Shown one piece after another: positions 13,654-22,177 of a stretch of 33,783 bases of DNA (position 1 is its first letter; the number at the start of each line of letters is the position of its first letter). The notes under the pieces were generated by a model, which saw only the letters and a list, made by a program, of their open reading frames with translations, did not search any database and had not been told where the DNA came from. Source of the DNA: an uncultured Bacilli bacterium (lineage in GTDB: Bacteria; Bacillota_I; Bacilli_A; RF39; UBA660); NCBI GenBank assembly GCA_934096535.1, contig CAKOMC010000012.1, positions 1 to 33,783 of the forward strand, read 5' to 3'. Position numbers and translations under genes: made by a program.

Positions 13654-15471
13654 ATGATAAATAAAATAAAAAATATGTTACTTTATAATTTTAAAGAGTT
13701 AGTTACTTTTCAAGCTGGATTCAAAGTTACTAGTTTTCTAATATTTGCCCCTTTATTTTTGAATCTTTTTAATATAATTATGAAAATTACGGGATATGAG
13801 TATCTAACTTTAGAAAATATACTTAGTTTTATTAGTAATCCAATTGTAATAATAATGGTAATTTTACTTATCTTATTTATGTTGGTATATACTTTTTTTG
13901 ATTTATCAACAATAATTATTATATTAGATGCCTCATATCAAGAAAAAAAGATTGAGTTAAAGGAAGTACTTTCGATATCTTTTAGAAAGTCTTGGGAAGT
14001 TTTTAGGTCTAAGAATATAGTCTTGGCCTTTATGTTATTATTTTTAATACCATTTTTAAATATAGGGGTTGTTTCGGGATTTATTTCTTCTATAAATATA
14101 CCAGAATTTATTATGGATTATATCAATAATAATATCTTATTTATGATTATATTCTGGGGATGCTTTGGGTTATTAATGGTAGTATTATTACGTTGGTTAT
14201 ATGCTATATTTTATTATGTTTTAGAAAATTGTGATTTTAAAGAGGCTAGGAAAAGAAGTATTAAATTAAGTGAAAATAGTAGAATAAAAGATTTAATTAA
14301 ATTAGTAGTTACCCAAGGGATTGTTTATGCCTTATATTTAGTTTTTGTTTTAACTGGGGTGGCTTTAATATATCTTATCTATAAGTTACTTAGTAAGGTT
14401 ATGATAATAGGTAGTGTTTTTATTACGATTATAGGTATTTTCTTAGCCGTATCCTTAATAATCTTTGCTTCCTTATCTATGCCCCTAAGTTATGCTGTTA
14501 TGAGTATTATGTATTATCGTCATAAAGAAAAAAATAAAGAAAAAATTAAACATATTAATTTTAATAAAAAAAGAAGAGTTGTAATATCAACGAAAAGATG
14601 GCAACATTTTAAAGTAGCTTTAGGAATAATTGCTATTATAACGGGAAGTGTCTTTACTTATGGTATTGCTACTAATAAATATAACTTTAATATAGAATAT
14701 ATAAAAAATACAGAGATAACAGCACATAGAGGGGATAGTATAAATTATCCGGAAAATACTATGGTGGCATTTATATCAGCCTTAGATAAAAGTGCAGATT
14801 GGATAGAACTAGATGTTCAATTAACGAGCGATAAAAGAGTCGTTGTTAGTCATGATGCTAATTTGAAAAGAGTGGCTGGGGTTGATAAAAATATATATGA
14901 TTTAACTTATGACCAATTACAAGAAATTAATTTAAATAATATAGATGGCTCTAAAAAAGAAGTTAAAGTACCGTTATTAAGTGATGTATTTATTTGGGGA
15001 CTAGTTAATAATATTAAATTTAATGTAGAAATTAAACCTTATTACGAAGATAGATTATTAGTAGAAAATACTATTAAATTAATTAAGAAATATCATTTAG
15101 AAGATAGAGTGGTATTAACATCATCTAAGTATAATGTATTAGAAGAAATAAAAGAAATAGATAATAAAATTGCAACAGGATATATAATGAGTTTTGCTTA
15201 TGGAGATATATTAAAGTTAGATAAAGCGGATAATTTTAGTATTGAGGCCTCATCCATAAATAAAGAATTAGTAAAGAATTTACATAATAGTGGAAAAGAA
15301 GTATATGCTTGGACGGTTAATAGTAAAGATAGTATTAATAAGATGTTAGATTTAAATGTAGATAATATTATTACCGATGATGTTGATTTAGCCCGAAAAT
15401 TATTGTTTGAAAGTAAAAGTAGTAATTTAGTATTTGTTTATTTAAAAATGATAGAAGAGATATTTAGATAA
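13654..15471 (+). CDS. Membrane-anchored glycerophosphodiester phosphodiesterase
   Basis: 605 residues from ATG 13654, preferred over the ATG at 13621 because AGAGGAAG lies just before it and an extended -10 (TGTTATACT, 13622-13630) overlaps the earlier start. The first 340 residues hold about seven membrane segments, the membrane domain found in a subset of GDPD proteins. The catalytic TIM barrel follows: H358/R359 in TAHRGDS, PENT, E385 and D387 in IELDVQLT, and H400 in VVSHD; an acidic EIKP motif comes later. It would split glycerophosphodiesters from lipid turnover or teichoic acids on the outer face into glycerol-3-phosphate and alcohol. Barrel end reads YAWTVN ... DNIITDD, as in the family. 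Confidence 0.92.
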   Translation: MINKIKNMLLYNFKELVTFQAGFKVTSFLIFAPLFLNLFNIIMKITGYEYLTLENILSFISNPIVIIMVILLILFMLVYTFFDLSTIIIILDASYQEKKIELKEVLSISFRKSWEVFRSKNIVLAFMLLFLIPFLNIGVVSGFISSINIPEFIMDYINNNILFMIIFWGCFGLLMVVLLRWLYAIFYYVLENCDFKEARKRSIKLSENSRIKDLIKLVVTQGIVYALYLVFVLTGVALIYLIYKLLSKVMIIGSVFITIIGIFLAVSLIIFASLSMPLSYAVMSIMYYRHKEKNKEKIKHINFNKKRRVVISTKRWQHFKVALGIIAIITGSVFTYGIATNKYNFNIEYIKNTEITAHRGDSINYPENTMVAFISALDKSADWIELDVQLTSDKRVVVSHDANLKRVAGVDKNIYDLTYDQLQEINLNNIDGSKKEVKVPLLSDVFIWGLVNNIKFNVEIKPYYEDRLLVENTIKLIKKYHLEDRVVLTSSKYNVLEEIKEIDNKIATGYIMSFAYGDILKLDKADNFSIEASSINKELVKNLHNSGKEVYAWTVNSKDSINKMLDLNVDNIITDDVDLARKLLFESKSSNLVFVYLKMIEEIFR

Positions 15472-15472
15472 A

Positions 15473-15516
15473 AAAACATATCATGGAGTAATCTTAGATA
15501 TGTTTTGCCTTTTTTA
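15473..15516. terminator. Bidirectional terminator between the phosphodiesterase and the HExxH gene
   Basis: AAAACATATC (15473-15482) pairs perfectly with GATATGTTTT (15497-15506); T runs flank on both strands (TTTTTT at 15510-15515; A run before 15477). It serves two convergent genes. Confidence 0.65.
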
Positions 15517-15528
15517 ATCTTATTTATA

Positions 15529-16584
15529 TTATCTAGATTGTTTTAATTTTAAGGCTTCATTTTTAACAAAATAATCTATTTTTTCAAACATTACTTTAAA
15601 TAATTCATCTGGTTTATTAACTTTTAGTATCTTAAAAATATCTTGCCATGTACATTTATCGTTTGTAATAGCAGTATTTAATTCTTCTATAATTTTAAAG
15701 TATTTATGATTTTCTAAGTACATAATATAGAGATATAAACCACTAATATATCCTAAGAATGTCCAAATAAGGCTGATATATGTTTTTTTACTTACAATTA
15801 GTTTATAAAGCTCTTTAATTGCAGTTTCATAGTTTTTAGAATTTTTAAAAATACTTGTATAATTATCTTTAGAAACACTGCCTTTCTCTTTAAAAGTATA
15901 TAATACTCTATTAACATAATAGACTCTATCACAAAGGACTAAAGAATTATAAAAAATATCACATAAATGATTATTATAATCGCTTTCATATCCCTTAGTT
16001 CTTAGAAAATCTAAAAAGATAAATTCTTCCGCATAGGCTATACTTTCAGTTATAAAATCATTAATCTCTGTTCTATGAGTTTGAAGGTCAGAAGGTTCAT
16101 TACGCAAATGAGTTATTTCATGTAAAAGCACTGTGGCATCAATAATATCGCCACAATAATTAAAATTGATTATTCCTTTATTACTATGCGCATTAAAACG
16201 TAAGTTATTATATTCTTGAGTAGTTATTTCGTTCTTTTCTAATTTTTCTTTAATATTATTGATAATAATTTTTTTATTCTTAACTAAGTCAGAAACTTTA
16301 ACGTTAATATGATAAAAGTCAAGAAATTCTTGCGTTAAATTGTACATCTCTTCAATAGAAATTTGAATATAAGGACTATTTTTATCAATTTTAGTTAATC
16401 CTTTTTTTCTAGCATCATGATAAGTTTTGTTATAATCTAAAAAAATATTAAAAAATTTATCAGCTTGGTAGCCTAGAAAGTCTAAGTTATTAACTAAAAG
16501 ATAAGAATTACTATAAAAGCTAAAATTGCTTATAATATGATTAATTAGGGCTATAGTATCTTCGTCAGTAAATATTTTTTTCAT
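15529..16584 (-). CDS. Cytoplasmic HExxH putative zinc metallopeptidase, unknown family
   Basis: 351 residues from the ATG at 16584 (AGGTGG ribosome binding site 7 bases upstream; a GTG three codons earlier is part of that site). HEITH at 155-159 is a zincin motif, and E180 in ITESIAYAEE, 21 residues later, could be the third zinc ligand as in gluzincins. The segments on either side are helical and acidic, loosely like M3/oligopeptidase-type architecture, but I cannot assign a family. One hydrophobic stretch (TYISLIWTFLGYISGLYLYI, about 268-287) could be a membrane or buried helix. No signal peptide. It differs clearly from the secreted zincin-like pair at 24067-27390. Confidence 0.6.
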   Translation of the reverse strand: MKKIFTDEDTIALINHIISNFSFYSNSYLLVNNLDFLGYQADKFFNIFLDYNKTYHDARKKGLTKIDKNSPYIQISIEEMYNLTQEFLDFYHINVKVSDLVKNKKIIINNIKEKLEKNEITTQEYNNLRFNAHSNKGIINFNYCGDIIDATVLLHEITHLRNEPSDLQTHRTEINDFITESIAYAEEFIFLDFLRTKGYESDYNNHLCDIFYNSLVLCDRVYYVNRVLYTFKEKGSVSKDNYTSIFKNSKNYETAIKELYKLIVSKKTYISLIWTFLGYISGLYLYIMYLENHKYFKIIEELNTAITNDKCTWQDIFKILKVNKPDELFKVMFEKIDYFVKNEALKLKQSR

Positions 16585-16636
16585 AAGTACCACCTAACGC
16601 TATTTTAACATAATTCTATTAAAAATTTTAATAATT

Positions 16637-16645
16637 TGTTATAAT
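16637..16645 (+). promoter_or_regulatory. Extended -10 promoter of the ABC-F gene
   Basis: TGTTATAAT, a perfect extended -10 (TG-N-TATAAT). The -35 region (TATTAA at 16617-16622) is poor, which the extension can offset. Confidence 0.6.
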
Positions 16646-16673
16646 CATTATTAATGGACTGGATGTGTAAAAA

Positions 16674-18557
16674 ATGAAATATGTAATAAAAAACGGCGCT
16701 GTTAGTATTAATGGCGAGACAATATTAGAAAGTATTAATTTAGAAATAAATGAAAAAAGTCATATTGGCATAGTAGGGAAGAATGGGGCCGGTAAGACCA
16801 CTCTTTTACGCAGTATTGTAGATAATTCGATATTAGAAAGTGGTATAGATGATACTTCTTTTCAGGTAATTAAACAGGGTAATCCTAGCATCGGTTATTT
16901 AAAACAAATTGAATTAAATGATAATAATACGATGTTAGAAGAAGTAAGAAAGCCTTTTTTAGATATTATTAAGATGGAAGATAGACTGGAATATTTAATT
17001 AAGGAAATGAATACTCGTGATGATATAAAGTTAGTTCTAGAATATACTGCATTAGAAGAAAAATTTAAAAATAATGGGGGCTATAGCTATAAAAAAGAGT
17101 ATGAAATATTAATTAAAAAATTTGGCTTTAATGATTGTGATAAGAGTAAGTATTTAAAAGAATTTTCGGGTGGTCAAAAGACTAAGATTGCTTTTATAAA
17201 GATGTTACTTAATAAACCAGATATCTTACTTTTAGATGAACCTACTAATCATTTAGACATAGATACCGTGGAGTGGTTGGAAGAATATTTAAAAAACTAT
17301 AAAAAAGCCATAGTAGTAGTATCACATGATAGAATGTTTATTAATAATATTGTAGATACCATTTATGATATAAGTTATGGGGCTTTAACTAAATATAGTG
17401 GTAATTATGATTATTATGAGTTTCAAAAACAATTAAATTATGAAAAAGCCTTAAAAGACTATGAGTTTCAGCAAAAAGAGATAGCCCGATTAACCAGAAT
17501 TTATGAACGATTTAGATGTAAACCTTCTAAGGCGAGGTTGGCGATGTCCAGACTTCATCAATTAGAAAAAATGGATATATTAGAAAGACCTAATAAGATA
17601 GAGGCTATTACTTTTAAAACTAATATTGATAATATAGTTATGCCTAGTAGAGAAGTATTTATTTTGGATAATCTAGGAGTAGGTTATGATAATATTTTAT
17701 ATAACTTAAATTTATATGTAAGACGTGGGGATAAAATTGGGATAATTGGGCCGAATGGGTTAGGAAAATCAACAATTTTAAAAACGATAGTGGGTTTAAT
17801 TCCTAAAATGCAGGGAACTATAACGGTAGGAAATAATGTTAATATTGGTTATTTTGATCAGAGTCTTATGATGCTGGATGAAAATAATACGGTTTTAGAA
17901 GAATTTATGGCTCAGTTTCCTAAAGTATCGGAATATGAGGCTAGATGTAGTTTGGGTTCTTTCTTATTTAAAGGTGATGATGTTTTAAAGAAATTAAAGG
18001 TTTTATCTGGTGGGGAAAGAGTTAGATTACAATTATGTAAAATTTTATATACGAGACCTAATGTTTTAATTTTAGATGAACCAACTAACCATTTAGATAT
18101 GGTAGGAAGAGAATATTTAGAGACTATTTTAAATGAATATACAGGAACGGTATTATTTGTTTCTCATGATAGATATTTTGTTAGTAAGGTTGCTACTTCA
18201 ATTCTTGCTTTAACTAAAGATGATTATAAGTTATATAACTGTAGTTATAATGAATACTTAGATAAGATAAAATTAGAAAAAAATATCGATAGTAAGGATA
18301 ATGATATAAAGTTAGGGGAAGTTTCTAAAGAAAATAAAAAGAAAGTTAATACTTATAATTTAAATAAAGAAATAAGTAAAATAGAACGAGAGATTAAAAA
18401 GTTAGAAGAATTGATTAAAAAAGATGAAGAATCATTATATTTAGAAGAAGTTTATAGTGATTATGATAAGTTAAATACCATAAATAATAGAATAAATGAT
18501 AGTAAGAAAAAGTTAGAAGAACTTAATAATAAATGGTTAGAATTAATGGAAATATAG
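16674..18557 (+). CDS. ABC-F family ATPase (YdiF/Uup-like ribosome-associated factor)
   Basis: 627 residues with two ATPase domains and no membrane segments, the ABC-F pattern. Domain 1: Walker A GKNGAGKTT (35-43), signature FSGGQKTK, Walker B and D-loop LLLDEPTNHLD. The inter-domain linker with YSGNYDYYEFQK, then arginine-rich KPSKARLAMSR, enters the ribosomal E site in relatives. Domain 2: GPNGLGKST, LSGGERVR, LILDEPTNHLD. The C-terminus (about 545-627) is a charged coiled coil (EISKIEREIKKLEE). The layout fits the YdiF group, which helps stalled ribosomes, rather than a specific antibiotic-resistance member; resistance cannot be judged here. The ATG has only a weak ribosome binding site (GGATG). 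Confidence 0.9.
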   Translation: MKYVIKNGAVSINGETILESINLEINEKSHIGIVGKNGAGKTTLLRSIVDNSILESGIDDTSFQVIKQGNPSIGYLKQIELNDNNTMLEEVRKPFLDIIKMEDRLEYLIKEMNTRDDIKLVLEYTALEEKFKNNGGYSYKKEYEILIKKFGFNDCDKSKYLKEFSGGQKTKIAFIKMLLNKPDILLLDEPTNHLDIDTVEWLEEYLKNYKKAIVVVSHDRMFINNIVDTIYDISYGALTKYSGNYDYYEFQKQLNYEKALKDYEFQQKEIARLTRIYERFRCKPSKARLAMSRLHQLEKMDILERPNKIEAITFKTNIDNIVMPSREVFILDNLGVGYDNILYNLNLYVRRGDKIGIIGPNGLGKSTILKTIVGLIPKMQGTITVGNNVNIGYFDQSLMMLDENNTVLEEFMAQFPKVSEYEARCSLGSFLFKGDDVLKKLKVLSGGERVRLQLCKILYTRPNVLILDEPTNHLDMVGREYLETILNEYTGTVLFVSHDRYFVSKVATSILALTKDDYKLYNCSYNEYLDKIKLEKNIDSKDNDIKLGEVSKENKKKVNTYNLNKEISKIEREIKKLEELIKKDEESLYLEEVYSDYDKLNTINNRINDSKKKLEELNNKWLELMEI

Positions 18558-18607
18558 GATAACAATTAAAATTTAATGGTTTTTTAGATGTAGTATTAAT
18601 TGGGGGA

Positions 18608-18655
18608 TTATAAAGAGTATTTTAAGAAAAAATCTTATTTACTCTTTTTTATAAT
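18608..18655 (+). terminator. Long hairpin terminator after the ABC-F gene
   Basis: Outer arms AAAGAGTA and TACTCTTT, an inner TAAGA/TCTTA stem and a TTTTTT run. It is symmetric enough to work on both strands. Confidence 0.65.
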
Positions 18656-18683
18656 TATAGTAGTTGGATTGTTATTAAAAGGA

Positions 18684-18710
18684 TAAAAAAAGAAAGTTTG
18701 GGGCTTTCTT
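18684..18710 (-). terminator. Minus-strand terminator of the DUF3990/DUF3791 module
   Basis: AAGAAAG (18710-18704 on the minus strand) pairs with CTTTCTT (18696-18690), followed by a T run to 18684. Confidence 0.65.
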
Positions 18711-18726
18711 GTAAACTTTTAAAACT

Positions 18727-19173
18727 TTATAATATTTTATTTTCTTTATAGCATTCATAAATGTAATCGGGGTTTTCATAGTATAGACTGCTATTGTAAT
18801 TATCGATTTTAGGAATAATCCATGAGGTTAAAACGGTAATTAGGGTGTTAATATATTCATTTTTGTCACTATTTATTTTCATTATTAAGTGCTGATAAAC
18901 TTTGCCTATTTCCCAAAATGTAGGAATTTTATATTTGCATTCCTTTAGAATATCGTAATTTCCAATTTCTATTTTATTATCCTTGATAATTTCATCAGTT
19001 ATTTTTTCAATATTTTCACAGTGGTATACTTCTGCTAAGGTATAAATTTTATTAATGTTTTCTTTTCCTAGTTTCTTTACGATATACTCTTTAGTATTTT
19101 TAGTTTCTCGAGCAATATATTCAATTATACTACATACAAAGAATAGATTATTATCATTATCATTTTCACGCAT
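18727..19173 (-). CDS. DUF3791-like partner of the DUF3990 protein
   Basis: 148 residues from the ATG at 19173. An ATG 7 codons upstream is rejected because GAGGAA lies between them, 7-8 bases before the chosen start, at the very end of the DUF3990 gene. The N-terminal half (NNLFFVCSIIEYIARETKNT, KEYIVKKLG, INKIYTLAEVYH) resembles DUF3791, the small helical proteins that accompany DUF3990 genes. The second half (PTFWEIGKVYQHLI ... WIIPKIDNY) is an added region I do not recognise. The stop of DUF3990 and this start are 1 base apart. By position it is the likely antitoxin or immunity part of the module. Confidence 0.65.
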   Translation of the reverse strand: MRENDNDNNLFFVCSIIEYIARETKNTKEYIVKKLGKENINKIYTLAEVYHCENIEKITDEIIKDNKIEIGNYDILKECKYKIPTFWEIGKVYQHLIMKINSDKNEYINTLITVLTSWIIPKIDNYNSSLYYENPDYIYECYKENKIL

Positions 19174-19174
19174 A

Positions 19175-19627
19175 TTATATTTCCTCAGCAGCAATAAATT
19201 TTAAACAATTTAGAGCATTTTTTGAACAGAAGGCGATTTGATGAGTTGGGTGTTTAAATTTAGCAAGTTCCCAAAATGCTTCTCTTGTAATTATGCCATT
19301 TATTAAGTCGTTTACATAATTATATACTTGGTCGTCTGCCATAGCGCCAATCACAATATCATATTCATGCTTTTTTCCGTTACGACAATTTATTATGAAA
19401 TCTAACCATTCTTCTGTCATTAAGGTAAAATCTTTTATTTTTAAATTAGAATTCTCATGATATTCGTATATGTTGATAAAAGATGTATCATATTTTCTTG
19501 CCCACTTTTCTGCTTGTTCCCTTAAGGTTGTACAGTAAAATCCTTCTCCAAAATCTTTTGGATATTTCCCTTGGATTATACTGGAATTTTTAATTTGAGA
19601 ATAACTGCCTTGATATATAATTTGCAT
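19175..19627 (-). CDS. DUF3990 protein, putative ADP-ribosyltransferase-like toxin
   Basis: 150 residues. YQGSYSQI and GKYPKDFGEGFYCT near residues 4-32 are the opening hallmark of DUF3990; WARKYDTSFINIYEY follows, then YDIVIGAMADDQVYNYV (about 95-111) and the closing HQIAFCSKNALNCLKF. The GxY / GFYxT / small-residue pattern is like that of ADP-ribosyltransferase folds, and DUF3990 genes occur in two-gene modules with DUF3791. The toxic activity is inferred from family and context. A strong AAGGAGG site and a promoter at 19668-19697 precede it. Isolated on the minus strand between plus-strand housekeeping genes, it looks like an inserted module. Confidence 0.78.
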   Translation of the reverse strand: MQIIYQGSYSQIKNSSIIQGKYPKDFGEGFYCTTLREQAEKWARKYDTSFINIYEYHENSNLKIKDFTLMTEEWLDFIINCRNGKKHEYDIVIGAMADDQVYNYVNDLINGIITREAFWELAKFKHPTHQIAFCSKNALNCLKFIAAEEI

Positions 19628-19667
19628 ATTTTTTCCTCCTTTTTAATTTATAACTTTTCTTGAGTTC

Positions 19668-19697
19668 ATTATATATTAAAATTTGTTTTAAAGTAAA
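19668..19697 (-). promoter_or_regulatory. Promoter of the DUF3990/DUF3791 module
   Basis: Minus strand: TTTACT (19697-19692), 18-base spacer, consensus TATAAT (19673-19668). Confidence 0.6.
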
Positions 19698-19772
19698 TAA
19701 ATTTAGAAGTTTAATAAATGAAATTAGTCTTTTTGTGTTATTATATAAATGTAGAATAAAAGGAGAATAGTT

Positions 19773-20561
19773 ATGTTAAATTTTGATTTTAAAGAAAAAG
19801 TAGTGCTTATTACCGGAGCCGGTAGCGGTATTGGGGAAGAGTGCGCTAAAGAATTTAGTAATTGCGGCGCTACGGTAGTGTTATGTGATAATAAGGAAGA
19901 TAGAATTAAAAAGGTTAAAGAGGAGATAAGTGCTACTGGGGGACGAGCTGTTGCTTGCAAAGTTGATGTTACTGATTATAAGATGATTGAAAAATTAGTG
20001 GCTTTTGTTGTAGAAAAATTAGGGCGTATTGATGTTGTCGTTAATTCAGCTGGTATTTGTAAATTAGTGCCTATTGATGAAATGCCGATTGAAACTGTTG
20101 ATGCTTTAATTGATATCAATTTAAAAGGAACTGTATATATGTGTAAAGCCTTAACTCCGGTTTTGAAAAAGCAAAAGTTTGGTAAAATTATCAATATGTC
20201 TAGTATTGCCGGAAGGATTTGTAACAGTGGTTCAAATGTTTATGCTACAACTAAAGCGGGAATTATGGCAATAAGCAGTAGCATGGCTCGTGAACTTGCT
20301 CCTTATAATGTTAATGTTAATTCTGTTTTACCAGGGATTGTTCGTACTAATATGTGGGAAGGTATTCTAGATGACTTTACTAATAAAGATGATAGTATTA
20401 GGGAAGAAACCTTTAAACAATCTACATCCGCAATTCCTTTAGGCCGTCCTCAAACTGTTTTGGATATCGCATCTTTAGTTTTGTATTTAGCAAGTGATGA
20501 GGCTAAAAATATTACTGCTCAAAATATTGCTGTAGACGGGGGATATACCTTTGATATTTAG
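19773..20561 (+). CDS. Short-chain dehydrogenase/reductase (FabG-like SDR)
   Basis: 262 residues, a classical SDR. ITGAGSGIGEE (about 13-23) binds the dinucleotide; D37/N38-type residues after VVLCD at the end of the second strand favour NAD(H). The structural NSAG (about 91-94), catalytic S in MSSIAG (about 141-146) and YATTK (about 157-161) are in place. The C-terminal DGGYTFDI is typical. The substrate is not readable; relatives include 3-oxoacyl-ACP reductases, gluconate and sugar-alcohol dehydrogenases. AGGAGA precedes the ATG. It stands alone with its own terminator, so it is not in a fatty acid operon. Confidence 0.9.
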   Translation: MLNFDFKEKVVLITGAGSGIGEECAKEFSNCGATVVLCDNKEDRIKKVKEEISATGGRAVACKVDVTDYKMIEKLVAFVVEKLGRIDVVVNSAGICKLVPIDEMPIETVDALIDINLKGTVYMCKALTPVLKKQKFGKIINMSSIAGRICNSGSNVYATTKAGIMAISSSMARELAPYNVNVNSVLPGIVRTNMWEGILDDFTNKDDSIREETFKQSTSAIPLGRPQTVLDIASLVLYLASDEAKNITAQNIAVDGGYTFDI

Positions 20562-20583
20562 GTACTAGAAATAGTACTTTTTT
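20561..20583 (+). terminator. Terminator after the SDR gene
   Basis: GGTACTA (20561-20567) and TAGTACT (20572-20578, one G-U pair) close a GAAA tetraloop, followed by T6. Confidence 0.8.
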
Positions 20584-20675
20584 CTTTAGCTTTACTGCTT
20601 TTATATACTTAGTATTTCTTAGTATATAGTAGCATAAAATCTTTATAAATACTTAATAAAAATCAACAAATTTAA

Positions 20676-20704
20676 TTGACTTTAAAGATTAAGTGTAATA
20701 TCCT
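20676..20704 (+). promoter_or_regulatory. Candidate promoter of the kinase-like/prfB operon
   Basis: TTGACT (20676-20681), 17-base spacer, TATCCT (20699-20704). The -35 is strong and the -10 is weak (4 of 6). Confidence 0.4.
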
Positions 20705-20729
20705 AATGACTACTAAGACGGGTGATAAA

Positions 20730-21449
20730 ATGGCGATAGTTAAAGTAAAAAGTATTAATGATATAAAGTTACCAGATATTCCTAAAATAAAAGGAGGTAA
20801 TGGTGAAATTTATCAATATACAAGTTCTCTTTATTTTAAAAAAATACCCTTTAATCAAGGCGATTTAACTTTAAAAGAAAATCAAGAAAGATTAGAAATT
20901 TTAACTAAAGTTATGAATTTGCAAGGAACTAAGTATTTAATATTACCGCAAAATATTTATATAACTGATGATACTTTACTTGGATATACTTCTAAGATTA
21001 AAGAGGCTAAGACAATAAAGGATATTAGTTTAAATAGTAAATATGATGATGTAATAAAATCTTTTAAATTACTTAGAAAAGATATAAGAATACTTGCTGA
21101 TCAAGATATATTTAATTATGATACTACTTCTAATAATATTTTATATGATGGAAGATTGTATTTAATTGATTTTGATAACAGCATTTATTGTGATGATAGA
21201 GTATATTTAAGAACTTTACATAATATATTTGCAACTATATATTTAAGTTTAGTAAAAGATGGTTTTGGTTCACCCTTATTAATGGAAAGAGATTTAGAGG
21301 CTTTAGAACAAGAATTTAAGTCTTTTAGAAGCACAAATTATGATTTATATTTTGAACTATTAAGATGGAAATTGGAAACTTATACTAGGAAAAGAATAAA
21401 AACAGTTGGCGATTTAAGAATGTGTCTTAATTTAACTAAAAGAGGATAA
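20730..21449 (+). CDS. Kinase-fold paralogue 1 of the prfB operon
   Basis: 239 residues from ATG 20730, chosen because the product then begins MAIVKVKSINDIKLPD like its two neighbours and GGGTGAT lies before it. It keeps the key positions of the protein kinase / aminoglycoside phosphotransferase fold: K38 (FKKIPF), D131 and N136 (YDTTSNN), D147 (LIDFDN). A family motif, LPQNIYITDDTLLGY, lies in the mid region (about 72-86). The usual HRD histidine is replaced by tyrosine. No membrane segment or signal. The stop is 2 bases before the next gene. Substrate unknown; the family resembles the gene at 910. It may be active or a pseudokinase. Confidence 0.68.
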   Translation: MAIVKVKSINDIKLPDIPKIKGGNGEIYQYTSSLYFKKIPFNQGDLTLKENQERLEILTKVMNLQGTKYLILPQNIYITDDTLLGYTSKIKEAKTIKDISLNSKYDDVIKSFKLLRKDIRILADQDIFNYDTTSNNILYDGRLYLIDFDNSIYCDDRVYLRTLHNIFATIYLSLVKDGFGSPLLMERDLEALEQEFKSFRSTNYDLYFELLRWKLETYTRKRIKTVGDLRMCLNLTKRG

Positions 21450-21451
21450 AT

Positions 21452-22177
21452 GTGGCAATAGTAAAGGTAAAAAGTGTTGAAGATTTAAGACTTCCGGATA
21501 AAGAATTAATGATATGGAGCAAGAGTAAAATCTATTATAAAAATGGTAAGTATTTAAAAATCTTAAATATTTGTGATAGATTATTAAGTGAGGGGACTAA
21601 TTATAATAGATTGCAAGTATTAGAAAAGTTATCAGAATTAAAGGACATTAAATATTTAGAGTTACCCCAAAATTTATATATAACTGATAAAGAATTCTTA
21701 GGCTATAGTATGCCTATTTGTTTAGGAAAGCCTTTGGATTACTTAACTGAAGATATATCTATTAATAGGGTTATTAAAATGGTAATGGGGCTTTTAGAAG
21801 ATATTCAAAAAATAAGTGCAATTGGTATTTTAAATCCCGATATTTGGGGCGGAAATGTTTTATTTGATAAAAATAATTTATATTTAATTGATTTTGATAA
21901 CTGTATTTATTTCGATGATATAGATTTGGCTTATAAAATAATGGGAATGTCTTTGTTTAATTTAATAATTGATAGAATGCTTGATTCCTATGATTTAAAT
22001 TGGTTAAATGATATAGATATTAATTATATAAAAGAAAGAATTGATAACTTAGAAAGTACGGATTATATTGCTTTTATAAATTTACTAAGATTAAAAATAG
22101 CAAGAAAGAGTCAAGAAAAAATAGAAACCGTTGGTGATATAAGAAGATGTTTAAGGAATGAGAAGTTATGGCAATAA
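21452..22177 (+). CDS. Kinase-fold paralogue 2 of the prfB operon
   Basis: 241 residues from a GTG at 21452 (AGAGGAT just upstream, inside the previous gene's end), starting MAIVKVKSVEDLRLPD. Key residues: K36 (YLKILN), D130 and N135 (NPDIWGGN), D147 (LIDFDN). The shared LPQNLYITDKEFLGY lies at 71-85. C-terminal TVGDIRRCL matches TVGDLRMCL of paralogue 1. Its last 10 bases overlap the next start (the TTATGGCAATAA junction), so translation is coupled. Divergence between the three copies is large, so the duplication is old and each may have its own role. Confidence 0.68.
   Translation: MAIVKVKSVEDLRLPDKELMIWSKSKIYYKNGKYLKILNICDRLLSEGTNYNRLQVLEKLSELKDIKYLELPQNLYITDKEFLGYSMPICLGKPLDYLTEDISINRVIKMVMGLLEDIQKISAIGILNPDIWGGNVLFDKNNLYLIDFDNCIYFDDIDLAYKIMGMSLFNLIIDRMLDSYDLNWLNDIDINYIKERIDNLESTDYIAFINLLRLKIARKSQEKIETVGDIRRCLRNEKLWQ

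Noticed and set aside
16674..18557. ABC-F gene as an antibiotic-resistance determinant
   Set aside because: The layout fits the housekeeping YdiF/Uup-like group, and nothing in the linker or the context indicates a resistance subtype.
19724..20194. Minus-strand open frames over the SDR gene
   Set aside because: They lie antisense to a complete SDR with all motifs and lack ribosome binding sites.
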